Shown here: piece after piece, positions 1 through 12,300 of the stretch
Layout: each line of letters starts with the position of its first letter
Position numbering within the stretch: the stretch's first letter is position 1
Origin: Eucommia ulmoides
Lineage: Eukaryota > Streptophyta > Magnoliopsida > Garryales > Eucommiaceae
Direction: 5' to 3'
DNA length: 64,000 nt
NCBI GenBank assembly: GCA_016647705.1
Contig: CM028329.1
Coordinates: forward strand, 13,107,910 to 13,171,909
Made by a program: the position numbers and the translations under genes
Notes under the pieces: model-generated
What the model was told of the DNA's origin: nothing
The model's input: only the letters and a program-made list of their open reading frames with translations
Databases searched by the model: none

Positions 1-1400
1 AACAACTAAGGACGTAGAAGTGGCCATTTTAGCGCCTCCGCCACTTGGAGGAGCTTCGGGTCCTTTTTGTTGGTCTGGAGGGTTGCCAGTATAAGGCAAT
101 GGCCGAGGGCCAGGACACCTTGGAGCTTCTAGAGATGAAAGAGATGAAGTCTGCCAAACTGAGGCTGGAAGTGCTCCGTTAATCGACGGCGAGGGCAACA
201 GCAAAGGCAAAGAGCGTCGCTCAAAAAGCGAAGATTCGTAGCCTCTTTGGCGTTCTCTCAAACTACACTTCTGTAGAGGGGATCGAATCATATTCTAACG
301 AGGAGGCTGGACCAAACAGCTAGGCTCCCCCTATATTTCAGTGGTAAAAGGGGGCGACGCTCTCTCCCAACCCTCAGCAAGGCAGGACCTAAGGCATGCC
401 AAGGGGCATTGACACGACAAGGCAAGGTGTAAGGTATGGATTATACATGGTGGGAAGCTTGGGGTAAGGATTACCTACTAATATTGATTTGAGGCATAAA
501 CCAAGGCGCGGTGCATTGGCAGACAAGGGCGTCATAAGACAATACCAATGGGCATTGGACATTGTTAACCTAAGATCAAGGACATTCTACACACCACGCA
601 AGGATCGGGGCCATAAGTGTGGCATGACATTGAAAAAACCTTGGTACAGGGTCAAGACAACAAATGTCAACATGCGACAACAAGCGTTGGAAAAACGGGA
701 AGTCATTGGACAATGCTGGTGGGTATTGGGTAGCGTTGGAACAAGGTTTTGGGCATACGTTGGCAAATTGGTGCGTCATTGGACAATGTTGGTGCACATT
801 GGCGGCGTTGTCATATGGTAAAAGACAATCCTAGGAGCAACATAATTGGTTTTCATGGATGCGACATGAAACCAATTAAAGATCTTGGTGTTGTACCAAG
901 GCAAGATGGATAGAATGTGGGATTAATGCCACATTTTAATCACAGACAGACCATTGGAATCAACAATGCATTCTTGTTTAAAAAATACATACGGCATCGC
1001 GAGTTGTTGGGCGTAGTAAAGCAACGAGACGCAACGGAACAAGTAGAGTTAGTTGGGTAGCTGGTGCTTAGCCAATGTGCGAATTTGAAAATTTCATTGT
1101 TCGAATATGTGTATTTTAGATTTGTTGGGTTGTGAAGTAAATTTCATTGTTCTTGCAACCTCTTGACTAGAATTATAGTGTGTGTTTCCTAGTTTTTGGC
1201 TGAGTAATAAAACATGGTTGACTTTGGCTCTAAATCATTGTACTTTCTTAATGTTTCTAGTGTGTGTGTGTGCGCTTGTTGCATTGATTTGACATTGTCT
1301 TGTCTAATAACACTTGAGCAATTGATTAGTTGATAAATAACTAGGCTATCACAGGTGTAACAAAAATTAAACTGGGACAACTACGATAATCGACTAGGTT
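1..1400. other. Unrecognised repeat-like region at left edge
   Basis: No gene is recognised here. A + strand reading frame at 489-821 has no familiar motif. It lies in DNA with recurring words built on cattgg, acaatg and ttggac, which looks like degenerate retrotransposon LTR or untranslated DNA rather than coding sequence. Around 190-325 there is a short open stretch ending in a stop at about 322 that could be the tail of a retroelement protein, but I cannot assign it. From about 1100 the sequence becomes AT-rich with a short GT run near 1260. Confidence 0.3.
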
Positions 1401-1609
1401 AACGGTGCGTTTGGTTGGACGGAGTGGGGGTGGAATGGAATCACAATTCCATCTTCCATTCTGATTCATTTGTTTGGTTATCTTAATTCTATTGGAATAA
1501 AAATAGATGGAATTAGATTCCATATTTCATGGGGCGGAATCAGATTCCATAGTACACATTTTTATTTATTTATTTATTATTTATTTTTTGGGTTACACCT
1601 AGGGGTGTG

Positions 1610-2184
1610 CAACGAATCGGGTCAACCCGCCAAACCCACCCAAAGCACCAAACCCGCCCCTTAAAAACAAATTGCCTAATACTAACCTGCGCATTGCGTG
1701 GGTGTTAAATCTTGAAACTCGCACATGTGTGGGCGGGTTACGGTTTGACCCATGTTCTTACGGGTTCAACCCACCCGCCCGAGTAAACACAAAACGACAT
1801 CGGTTTAGACTTTATTACTTACATTTGTAATTTTTTTCCTATTTTTGTGATGGTTTACAAATTACATTATAGTTTTTTTTTCTTATTTTTGTGTTACTTT
1901 AATTTTATTGCAATTTTTCTACAAATTTTTGTAATGTAATGGTTTTTATTTTTAACAACATTTATTATATTTCAAGAACAATCTACGGTTCTAATTAATC
2001 CAACCCAAAAATAGGCTCAACTCGTATACTATTAGGTAGTTCATGGTTTAAACTAACCAACCCGCACAATCTAACCCACCTCAACCCGCACATCATTGGG
2101 TGGTCCACGATTCAAACTAATCCAACCCGCTTAGTATTGGTTTGGTTCGCAGTTTTAGCCCAATCCGCCCGCTGCCCACCCCTA
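1610..2184. mobile_element. Non-autonomous hAT-type DNA transposon (575 bp)
   Basis: The element starts TAGGGGTGTGCA and its right end, read on the other strand, starts TAGGGGTGGGCA, so the terminal inverted repeats match at nearly every base. It is flanked by a perfect 8 bp duplication, GTTACACC, at 1602-1609 and 2185-2192. An 8 bp duplication with short TIRs is the hAT signature. The inside is AT-rich apart from ends rich in CCCGCC-type words, and no transposase is present, so it must have been moved by an enzyme made elsewhere. It belongs to the same family as 48065-48841. Confidence 0.85.
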
Positions 2185-2192
2185 GTTACACC

Positions 2193-4928
2193 TAAAATAC
2201 CTTACTTCACCTCATTTTGGCTAATAATTCTCAATTTGAAAATGATTTAATATTCCTATAAATTAATTTCATCAGATGGAAATAAAATATTTTGTTATCA
2301 ATTTTATATTTTTATTTTGAAAAAGAAAATAGATTTTTTCCCTAACATGTTGTTTTTGTTTTGAAAATAGAAATATATTTTTTCTGTCTTGATTTTTTTT
2401 TAAATAAAAACGTGTTTTTTGTTTCCAAATTTTTGTTTATGAAACCCTGAAAAAAAAATATTTTCTCGTTCACAAACTTATATTTTGAGCAAAAAATAAA
2501 ATTTTGAAAGCAAAAAAATCAATTCATATTCCGAAAATAGAAACATAAACTCGATAATGAAAAATATGTTATTGTTCTCGAAATAGAAAAAAAATGGGAA
2601 CAAAAAATTTAATTGTTTTCCTGAATCAAAAGTAGAAATTTGAGAACAAAGAAAAAACTATGTAGGAAATGGAAGTGAAAATCTGAGAACAAAAAATATA
2701 TTTATATTCATAAACAAAAATAAATATTTGAGAAAAAAAATCTATTTATGCTCTCAAAGCGAAAATAAAAATTTAAGAACAAAATAATTTTATTAGGAGT
2801 ATTTATGAATGAATTTGATTTCAAAATTAATATATAAAATGACATTATTTTATTTTAATTTTTAAAATATATAATAACAACCAAATAAAAGAATAAAATA
2901 TTATAGATCATGTTTGGTTAGTGTTCCTACTTTTCTCAACCCAACTGAGATGGGTTGAATTGAGTTAAGAATTATATTTCCTGCTGGGAACAGAATTGCG
3001 TTTGGTAATAATAATTTTTCTGTGTTGGGAAGATAATCGCGTTTGGTAACGTATAATTCTAGAATTGTTTCCTCAACAATTGTTATTTATTTATTTATTT
3101 CAAGAAAATGAGAAATTTTTCAGACCTTAAGAATAAGAAATTTTCCAGATGAAACCGTTCTAGTTCAAATATGAAATCCAAGAAAGATTAAACAAAAGCA
3201 GTTTCAGTAAATCTAAGCAACAGAAAGACAACAAATATCATTAATTGGGGAATTAAAAACCCTCAAGCATTACAAAAGATGTGGATACTATCCAAGCCAA
3301 CAAAGATAGCAAAACAATTGGACTGTCTACATTAACAAGAACTACAAAAGCATCAAAACATAACTCAAAATACATTGCCTCCATGCCAATTAGCTGCTAA
3401 ACGACTTGCTGAGGGTAAACCCCTATCACTGGCCAAAAACAACAAGAAAATAGCAACAATAAAGAGGGAGAGGAGAAAACAGACTACCTGCATATTGCCT
3501 GCCCTACACCTATCCAATTGTTGCCATAAAATTTGTAGGAGCAACAAAGACCAACAACAACAAGAATGGAGGGAAAATAGCAAGACAAACATAGCCTGCA
3601 CCACAATTGCAACAACGAAATAAAAGAAACACAAGAAAGAATCTGCAGCTACCAAGATCCGAGAACAACAATAGCAGCCAAAAAGGCCAATTCAAGTAAT
3701 AATGTATGAAATTACCCAATTGAAAATAAAAAACAGAATTTTTCAGAGCTTAATTGAAAGGAAAAATGGAAATGAATAGGAAGAAGAAGAAGATAAGTAA
3801 CCTTCACCTTCTCACTAATGGCGTCTTGGTTTAGAGCAGCTTCCAAGTATTTGATCCTCCTTTTTGTCGATTGGCTTTCTCCAATCCACATCCAACACGA
3901 TATCTCTGCAACCCAATTCATGTTTTTTTTAGATCCCAATTAAGAAAAAAACCCAAATCAAATTTGATATTATAGAGAGAGAAAACCCTCCACCAGAAAT
4001 CGTCCCACGCTGCAGAAACTCCACCGCCTAGCCAACCGAGAAATTGAATCGGGGATGGAGGAAGCCTAATCGCCACTGGAGAGGCTTCAAATCAACAATA
4101 ACAATTGGACTCTCGCAACGACGAACAACGAAATCGAAATGAAAACCAGAACAACTGGTTTTCGATTTTGATTAGAGCCTCGCAACCCAGAACAACGAAA
4201 TCGAAATGAAAACCAGCGAAATCGAAATGAAATCAAAATCAAAATAAAAACCAACGAAAACGAAATGAAATTGAAATCGATTTCACGAACCCTAGCTAGT
4301 TAACGAAATCGATTTCCTGAACGAAATCAATTTTATCATCGACCTAGGGTTTCGATTTCGTAGGCGATGGCGATTTCGTTGGCCTCCTGAATGACGAGTT
4401 CATTGTTCTTCACCATTGTTTGTCGTTGGCTAGGCGATGGCGAGCAACAACGAAACCAAGAAAGCAGTGACGGCGAGAGTGATGGAGTAGTGAGATGACG
4501 AAAATGATGATGGCAACGAGAAAACGATGACGATGATGGTAGCGGAAGACAAAGACAATCACGAGGAGGTAGATGGCCAAGACGATTGCGAGGAGGAAGA
4601 ACGAGCGAAACAATGAAAAGAATAAGGACTCACAACAACAAAAATGATAAAGAAAAGAAAAATGAAATGAGTCTAACAAAAGTAGAACACGGGAACTCAA
4701 TAACTATTGAATAAATTTCGAGCGTATCCTTTTTCATGGGTTCAGTTTTTTGGGCACAAAAAAAAGATAAGTTTTTTTTGTTTCTCATTTCCTTAGGATT
4801 TTGAGAATCAATTCTCATTTTTTGGGTTGGGTTGGGTTGAGTTGAGTTTTATATTGCCAAACGCGTTCCCAAAAATTAATCCCAGAATTTTAGGGTTGAG
4901 TTGGGTTGGGTTGGAATGGAAACTCTAA
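2193..4928. other. AT-rich repeat DNA, possible non-autonomous transposon at about 2911-4926
   Basis: No coding gene is supported. The stretch 2193-2900 is very AT-rich. From about 2911 a segment opens with a TTTGGTTAGTGTTCC-type end, followed by CTCAACCCAACT and GTTTGGTAATA. Near 4830-4926 the reverse complement shows similar words (CATTCCAACCCAACCCAACT and GCGTTTGGCAATA). This suggests a roughly 2 kb element with imperfect inverted ends. The middle (4000-4640) carries more complex, partly GC-richer sequence with repeated AAATCGAAATGAAAACC words. No clean target duplication was found, so the borders are approximate. Confidence 0.35.
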
Positions 4929-5894
4929 GGGCCCGTTTGGTAACCGTTTCGTGCTCATCCCATGCAGTGAGATGGGATAGGATGAGAATTCTATTTCCTT
5001 CTTGAGAACAGAATCGCGTTTGGTAACGAATTTTTTTTTTGGAGCTGGGAACAAAATCGTGTTTGGTAACGATTTTATCCAAGAAATCAAGAACGAACTC
5101 TAAACCACAATCAAGAAATTATCATGCAATCAAACCCTAATTTACAATAAAGAAATCATCAAGCAATCAAACCCTAAACTCCAATCGAAATCCTAAAATC
5201 TAATCGAAATCAAAATTGAAATCTTAAACCCCAATTGAAATCAAAATCCTAATATCCAATTGAAATCGAAACCATTTCGACAATCGAAATTCGATTTGGG
5301 TTTCGAAATTGAAATTGAAATCGATTTCGAAATCCGATTTCAATTTCGAAATGGAAATCAAAACCATTTCTACAATCAAAATCCTATTTGGGTTTCGAAA
5401 TCGAAATCGATTTTGAAATCAAAACCCTAATTCGAACCAAGAAGCAAACGAGTGAACGACGAAGAACCAGACGACCGAATGATGAGCGAACCAGATGAAC
5501 ACGAAGAACAACGATGACGAAGGATGCGAAGAGGCAAAGGCAATGGCGAAGAACACGGTTAAAGAAGAAGAAGAAGAACGGAGGAGGAGGACGACGACGA
5601 TGCCTGGATATGGAGGCTTGGAGAGACGATCGCGAAATGAAGAAGAAAAGAGGAAGAAGACGATGGCAAAATGATGAAGAAAATGTAAACTTGAAAAGAA
5701 TGGGATGAAATGACTTTTTTGGGATTGAAACTTTTTTATTTCTCAATCTCTTAAGAAAAAAAGAATCAATTCTAACTTTTGGGATGAGAATGAGAACATA
5801 AATAATTTTAACAAATACTATGCCCAAACAAATATCCTAAAAATCTGAGAATGCAATAAGAATTTTAGGGATGTGAATAGTTACCAAATGGGCC
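4929..5894. mobile_element. PIF/Harbinger-type non-autonomous element (966 bp)
   Basis: The left end reads GGGCCCGTTTGGTAAC and the right end, on the opposite strand, reads GGCCCATTTGGTAAC. It is flanked by TAA at 4926-4928 and 5895-5897, the 3 bp duplication typical of PIF/Harbinger elements. The inside has many AATCGAAATC words and a purine-rich stretch at 5540-5700, but no transposase or DDE motif. Open frames on both strands of 5384-5827 are low-complexity (poly-Lys/Arg/Gly one way, poly-Phe the other) and are not genes. The element ends about 210 bp before the ACD11-like start codon, so it forms part of the upstream region of that gene. Confidence 0.75.
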
Positions 5895-5897
5895 TAA

Positions 5898-6102
5898 TCT
5901 AAGGATGTCACATTAGTTCCATTTACAAATTTATTCTATTTTTTATTTTAATTTTAATTTTTTTTAAATTTACTCCACCCTGATTCCCACGTCAAATAAG
6001 ATCCCGTCTATATCCGCGTATTCGGGTGTTTTAAGAGTACGCAATCACCAGGTGATCATTCCTCTCAAGCCACGGGGGAGAGAGAGAGAGAGAGAATCAG
6101 CC
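5898..6102 (+). promoter_or_regulatory. Putative promoter and 5' UTR of the ACD11-like gene
   Basis: Only about 205 bp separates the Harbinger-type element from the start codon. It contains a T-rich tract (5930-5970), a CCACGTCA box near 5987 resembling an ACGT-core element, a weak TATA-like CTATATCC near 6009, and a (GA)8 run at about 6079-6094 just before the ATG, as often seen in plant 5' UTRs. The transcription start cannot be fixed from sequence alone. Confidence 0.4.
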
Positions 6103-6315
6103 ATGGCCACTGCGGACACGGAAGACAAACCCCTAAAAAAAATAGCAGAGGCTTTCAAAGGCTTGGCTAACTCCATAGATTCCGAAAACCCGGTAGATAT
6201 GGATCTAACTCATCTCAAGGTCGCCCCTTTCTCCCACGCTTGCTCTCTCGTCTCCCCTCTCTTCCGCTGCCTTGGCATCGCCTTCAAATTTGCAGAAATG
6301 GACTACGTCTCTAAG
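6103..6315 (+). CDS. ACD11: ACD11-like exon 1
   Basis: This exon encodes residues 1-71, from MATADTEDK to EMDYVSK, and ends in phase 0 at AAG followed by gtaatt. The conserved [12 protein letters not shown] helix and the lipid head-group aspartate D67 are here. Intron 1 is 119 bp (6316-6434) and ends catag. Confidence 0.92.
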
Positions 6316-9300
6316 GTAATTGAATTTTCCCACCCCACATAATTCTGCGAGAACTATACATTTGTGTAGGTTTGTGTGTTATTTAATTGATTGACTGGTT
6401 GATTTTTTAATTTTTTTTTTGTTGGTGATCATAGGTCGACGATCTTGTGAAGGTGTCGAAGTCGGGTTTGACATTACAAGCCATGGTTGATAGTGATGTT
6501 GAGGCAAATTGTGCGAGGAAAGCTGGGAGTCATACGAGGAATTTGTTGAGAGTGAAGCGCGGTTTGGATATGGTTCGGGTTTTATTTGAGCAGATTATAG
6601 TTTCAGAGTATGTTCTTTTGACTTAACTTATTAACTGTTACTGAAATGTTTTATCTTTAGTTAATAGTATTATGTGGTTTGTTGTTGGTATTTATCTAGT
6701 TAAATTGTGTGACTTGGAACTTCTACTTGTGAAACAAAGGAAGGTCAAGATCAAGAGCTTTTTTGTAATTGCATTGCTGGTAGAGCCCGAACATAAATCC
6801 CAATCGCAAAAAACCCTCCAAGAGATCAAATGCAAGGTGAAATCGTGGGAGGGGTGAAGAAAATTTCTAATTTCACTATACATTGTTTTAGGGTGTGTGT
6901 GAAATTGATCATGGACTTTGATAAGAAATTCTCACAAAAAGACAAAGAACGAAATCCCTAGAAGTTTAGTGAAATCAAAATGGTTAAAGAGATATTTGAT
7001 CTGGATTTGAACTCTTGGGTGCATAAGTCTTATCTCTTCATAGATAAACTTATCATTTGTCAACCATAGAAATAGTTGTTGCTTGTTGTTTGCAAGCTGT
7101 CTTTGGCATTGAAAGAGTTTTTTTAGCTCTATGGAAGAGCAACACCCCAATGCTTCATGTATTCCCAATTTTGAGAGAGAAAAAAGCTAGAGAAGCTTTT
7201 GAGGGAGAGAATTTTAGTGGAAAAATTCTCGTGTGAAATTGCGTTATGAGTTGATGAGTTGAGTATTGTAAACACTTGTATAATTTTCTCCTCTTAGTAA
7301 AGATATGCAGCAGTTCGTGAATGTAGCTTAAATTGGGCGAAATTTGTAAATGTAGTTGTTAAAGAGAGAAATGAATGAGAAGATTTGACCATTGTGTTAA
7401 CCTCTCCATCTATTTATAATAATAATTAGGGAACGATACAAGAGACCCTAAACAATGTGGGAAATTCTAAACAGTACTGGTAAGACATAATTACCCTTTT
7501 TAATACTCCTCTCAAGCTGGAGCATATATATTGTATGCTCCTAACTTGTTACAAATATACTTTATCCTTGAGCCCCCAAACGGTTTAATGAACAAATCAG
7601 CTAACTGATCAACTGACTTTACATGTTTAGTCTCAGTCTACTTCTGCAATACTTTTTCTCGAATGAAGTGGTAATCAACTTCAATATGTTTTCCTCTCAT
7701 GGAAGACTGGATTGGATGCAATATGAAGTGCTGCTTGATTATAACATACCAGATCCATCATGAAGAATGTTCGAATCCGAGTTCTTCCAACAAATGCTTC
7801 AACCAAGTTAACTCACAAGGAGTATGGGCCATCGCCCTGTATTCCGATTCTGCATTTGACCGCGCCACAATTGTCTGCTTTTTACTCTTCCAAAAAACGA
7901 GATTACCTCCAACAAACACACATTACCCAGTAGTGGACTTCCTATCCAAGGGAGATCCGACCCAATCTGTATCTGTATATCTCTTAATTTGAGTGCGACC
8001 GAAGTTTTGGTACAATAAATCACGTCATGGAGAACCTTTCAGATATCAAAGAATACGAATTATTGCATCCCAGTGATAAGTCGTGGGAGGATCCAAGAAC
8101 TGACTGATAACACTCACAGCAAATGGAATATCTGGTCTAGTAACTGTCAACTCAAGTAGTTCAACTTCCCAACTAACCGTCTGTATTGCGCTGAATCTGT
8201 CAATAATACACCTTGATCTGCCAATAGTTTGTTGTTTGGATCCATAGGTGAATCAATCGGTTTAGCTCCTAGCATTCATGTTTCATTCAACAAATCGAGA
8301 ACGTGTTTCCTCTGACACAGGTAAATACCTTAACTTGATCGAACAACTTCAATCCCCAAAAAATACTTCAATTGACCCAAATCTTTGCTTTGAAACTTGC
8401 TATGCAAAAACGTTTTGAGTTCCAGAGTACCCTGGTGGTCGTCTCTGGTAATCACGATGTCATCCACATACACAATCAACAATATTTGCCCGACTTTATT
8501 GTGCCTATAGAATACAGAGTGATCGACTCCACAACGACGAAGATCAAATTCAGTGACCACTTCACTAAATCTCCCAAACCATGCTCGAGGAGACTGCTTG
8601 AGTTCATAAATGGATTTCTTCAAGCGACATACCAAACTAGACTCCCCCTGAGCAACAAACCCAGGAGGTTGCACCATGTATACTTCCTCAGTCAAATCAC
8701 CATTTAAGAACACATTCTTGATATCAAGTTGATACAACGGCTAACGAAAGGTGGCAATCAAAGAGATGAACAAGCGGATAGAAGCGAGTTTGGCAACAAG
8801 AGAAAAAGTCTCAGAATAATCAAGACTATATACTTGAGTGTAACATTTGGCAACTAAACGAGCCTTGATTCAATCAATGGTGCCATCCGGATGAACTTTG
8901 ACTGTGTATACCCATTTACATCCAACTATTGTTTTGTAAGGTAGAAACGAGACGAGATCCTAAGTACCATTCTGACTTAAGGCTAGCATTTCCTCTTCCA
9001 TTGCGGTCGTCCAACCAGGGTGAGTAAGAGCTTATGTGACCGACTTTGGAATAGAAACAGAGGATAGAGAAGTAACAAAAGAAGAATATGAAGGAGATAG
9101 CTGTGCATACGAAACAAAGTTAGAAATAGGATGTTGAGTACATGTACGCTTACCCTTCCGGACAGCAATGGGTATGTCCAAGTTAGACACGGATGGATGA
9201 ACTGGAGAAGAATCTGAAGACACAGAGACGATTGGCTCAACGGCGGGAACTACCTTTTGGCGATGAGAGTATACATGTAAAGGCGGTGAAGAACGACTAG

Positions 9301-12300
9301 ACGGGACAGGTTTGGGAGCGGAAGGAGATGGTGTCGGGTCTGGGAGACTTGGTAGAGGAAGAGTGACATCCAGATCATCCCGAGAGGATAGGTCAGAAAA
9401 GTAAGAGGTGGACTCAAAGAAGGTGACATATGCACAAATGAAAGTGACATAAAGAAGGACTATAACACTGATAATCCTTTTGTGTGCGAGAATAGCCAAG
9501 GAAGACATATTTTATGGCACGATGATCTAACTTATCCTTGCCCAGAGTCAACTGGTGGACAAAACAGACACATCCAAAGATACAGGAAGGTAAAGCAAAC
9601 CAGGGTGATCGAGGAAAAAGAATAGAATGAAGGACTTTGCCATTCAGGGTAGAAGACGACATTCTATTGATCAAGAAGCAAGCTGCAAGAAATGTATCTG
9701 CCAAGAAGTGTCTGAGAACATTCATCTCGAACATTAGAGTTTGAGACACTTCTAGGAGATGTCAATTCTTACGTTTAGCGCCTCTATTTTGCTTCGGTGT
9801 GTGAGGACAAGAAGACAAATGCAGTATACCAGATTGTGACATGAATGAAGTAAAAGGCTGAGAAAAATATTCTCGAGCATTGTCACTACGAAGTATACGC
9901 ACAGGCACATTAAATTGAGTTTTAATTTCAGTACAGAAGACAGAGAAAATGGAGAACCATTCAGAACGATCTTTCATTAAGTAGAGCCATGTAACTCTAG
10001 AGAAATCATTGATAAACGTGACAAAATAACGAAAGCCAAATGTAGAGGCAATACGAGAAGGACCCCAAACGTCTGAATGAACTAAACTGAAAGGACTTGA
10101 TGCTCGAAACTGAGTTGGGGAAGTAAATGAAGTACGATGATGTTTTTCCAACTGACAAGACTCACAATCTAAGGAGGACAAATGACGTAAATTAGGAACA
10201 AATACTTTTAGATTGGCAAGACAGGGATGACCTAGGTGACAATAAATTTGGTGGGCAGATGCAACGGTAGGACAGGCAGAGGGCGGGATAACTGGTGTCT
10301 CGTCATGATTATTGAAGTGATAAAGGTCATTTTTCTCACGCCTTACGCCAATCATCTTCTATGTTTTCAAATCTTGGATAATGACAGAATCAGGAAAGAA
10401 GCAAACAAAACAATGAAGTTGTTGAGTAAGCTTACTAACTGATATCAAATTAAAAGCAAACGAGGGAATATACAACACAGAGGATAAAGAGAAAGATGGT
10501 GAAAGTTCCATAGTGCCAATACCACGAACAAGGACGGTGGAACCATTAGCAACAGTAACAGGGGACATTGAGGGAGATGACTGAATATGTGTAAATAGAT
10601 AAGAGGTACCTGATATGTGTTCGGTGGCAGCGGAGTCTATGATCCAAGGTATAGAAGTGGAAGGATGTAAAGAAAGACATGTAGTATGGTTACTTCATTG
10701 AGCTAGTGAAGTAATGGGGGTAAATGTCTGCTTGGACGCCTTAAACTGGAGGAACTGAACATACTCATCATCATAAATTGTCTTGGGAGTTGAAGAGTTG
10801 GATGCTGAAATGGGAACAACTTGATTATAAGTTGCCACATGAACAGACTTAGGAGAACGACTAACTTTGTACCAACAAGTATCTTGGGTATGATTTTCCT
10901 TGTCACAAAATGAGCAGCGATGATGTTGACTATGACAATGGCCACGTTGGCCACCTCGAAATTCATTACTACGACTTCCTCGGTTACCTCGTTTCCTTTG
11001 ATCAGTAACAACTTGTACAACTTTGGACTATTGTAAGTAATTGGTCTCATTTAATTTGAGGGTTGTTAACGGTTGGGGGGTAGCCGTCAACATTAGTCCC
11101 TGCTAATACAATAACAAATACAAAACAACTTGACAAGGGAAACAAACCAACAACACAAACAATTGTAGGGCTTAAATAAAGAACATTATAAGCAAAACAA
11201 TACTCACGAACATCCTGGACATTAGATCTGGTCCAGAATACTTTCGCAAATCTGGACAATCGAACGAACAGTACTCACGAACAATACTTTCTCAGATCTG
11301 GTCCAGAATACTCTCAAATCTGGACAATCTGAACAACACTCACAAACAAAATCCTTGTGTTACCATCGGATCTTGACAAAAGCAGCAGCGGCAAAGGCCC
11401 TGAGTCTGAAATCAGAGCAATCGATGGGCGGCAAACCTTGGCGAAGCGCCGGTGATGGTCAGCGAGGTTGGACAGAGGTTGTAGCGAATTAGATATGTGA
11501 AACGACAGCTGGGAGAAGCAAATCTTGTCAAGCGACGGCCAGAGAGGCACTGGGTATGGCCGGCGAACGTCGTGCTAGGGTTGCAGCGAGATGTGGGCTA
11601 GGGTTTTGGACTAGTTTTTTTTTTTTTTTTTTTTTTTAAACGAAGGGAAGGAGAGGAAAAAAATAAATAAATGATGGTTTGAATAGAACTACAGGATTAG
11701 TATCATATAACCTGTTCTCGATACTATGTTAAAGAGAGAAATGAATGAGAAGGTTTAATCATTGTGTTAGCCTCTCCATCTATTTATAATAATAATTAGG
11801 GAACGATACAAGAGACCCTAAACAATGTGGGAAACCCTAAACAGTACTAGTAAGACATAATTACCCTTTTTAACGGTAGTGATGAGAATAAACGAGCACC
11901 ATCAAAGGATCCACTGCATATGCCAGTCGGGTCTATTACTAGGGTAAGATCCAAAAGATTCAAAGAAACACTTAATAGATTAATTCAAGAGTTTTGGGCT
12001 GAGTCTACAATAGTGAAGCCCAAATTAGGTTCAAATGATGATCAAGGCCTAATCCATTTCATCAAGGCAAGCGAATGGGCTTAGGCGTGAACTTGAATAG
12101 GCCTAGGCATGAGACCCACCTCCTAGGTGTGAAAGCTAAAATTGGTTCCTCACCAAGAATTAGTGAGGCCTGAAAACCAATTTATGGTATCTTTACTAGG
12201 ATCAATCTAAAATCCAGATTTATAAACGAAGAAAAAAGAACAAAATATAGAATTTTTTATAGACAACCTTGACCCAACGTTTATGAATGAAACGTGAACC

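Larger units (their letters stand above)
7357..11875 (-). mobile_element. Ty1-copia retrotransposon with short LTRs (4.5 kb, - strand)
   Basis: Two 149 bp direct repeats, 7357-7505 and 11727-11875, start TGTTAAAG on the + strand and read TG...CA from the - strand (one terminal base has decayed in each). The flanks carry the 5 bp duplication GTAGT at 7352-7356 and 11876-11880. On the - strand, a degenerate Met-tRNA primer site (TAGTATCGAGAACAGG) follows the right LTR, and a purine tract (GCTTGAGAGGAGT) precedes the left LTR. The order Gag zinc knuckle, protease, integrase, RT, RNase H is that of copia. Most of gag is missing or replaced (11060-11700). Confidence 0.9.

Noticed and set aside
489-821. 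110-residue + strand frame at the left edge
   Set aside because: No known motif, and it lies in DNA with repeated cattgg/acaatg words that look like retrotransposon UTR.
2900-4926. A clean transposon partner for the Harbinger-type element
   Set aside because: Inverted-end similarity is visible, but no target duplication and no consistent terminal bases were found, so it is listed only as low-confidence repeat DNA.
5384-5827. 147-residue - strand and 64-residue + strand frames
   Set aside because: Low-complexity sequence inside the Harbinger-type element, with no transposase motif.
8372-8707. 111-residue + strand frame
   Set aside because: Shadow of the copia RT on the - strand.
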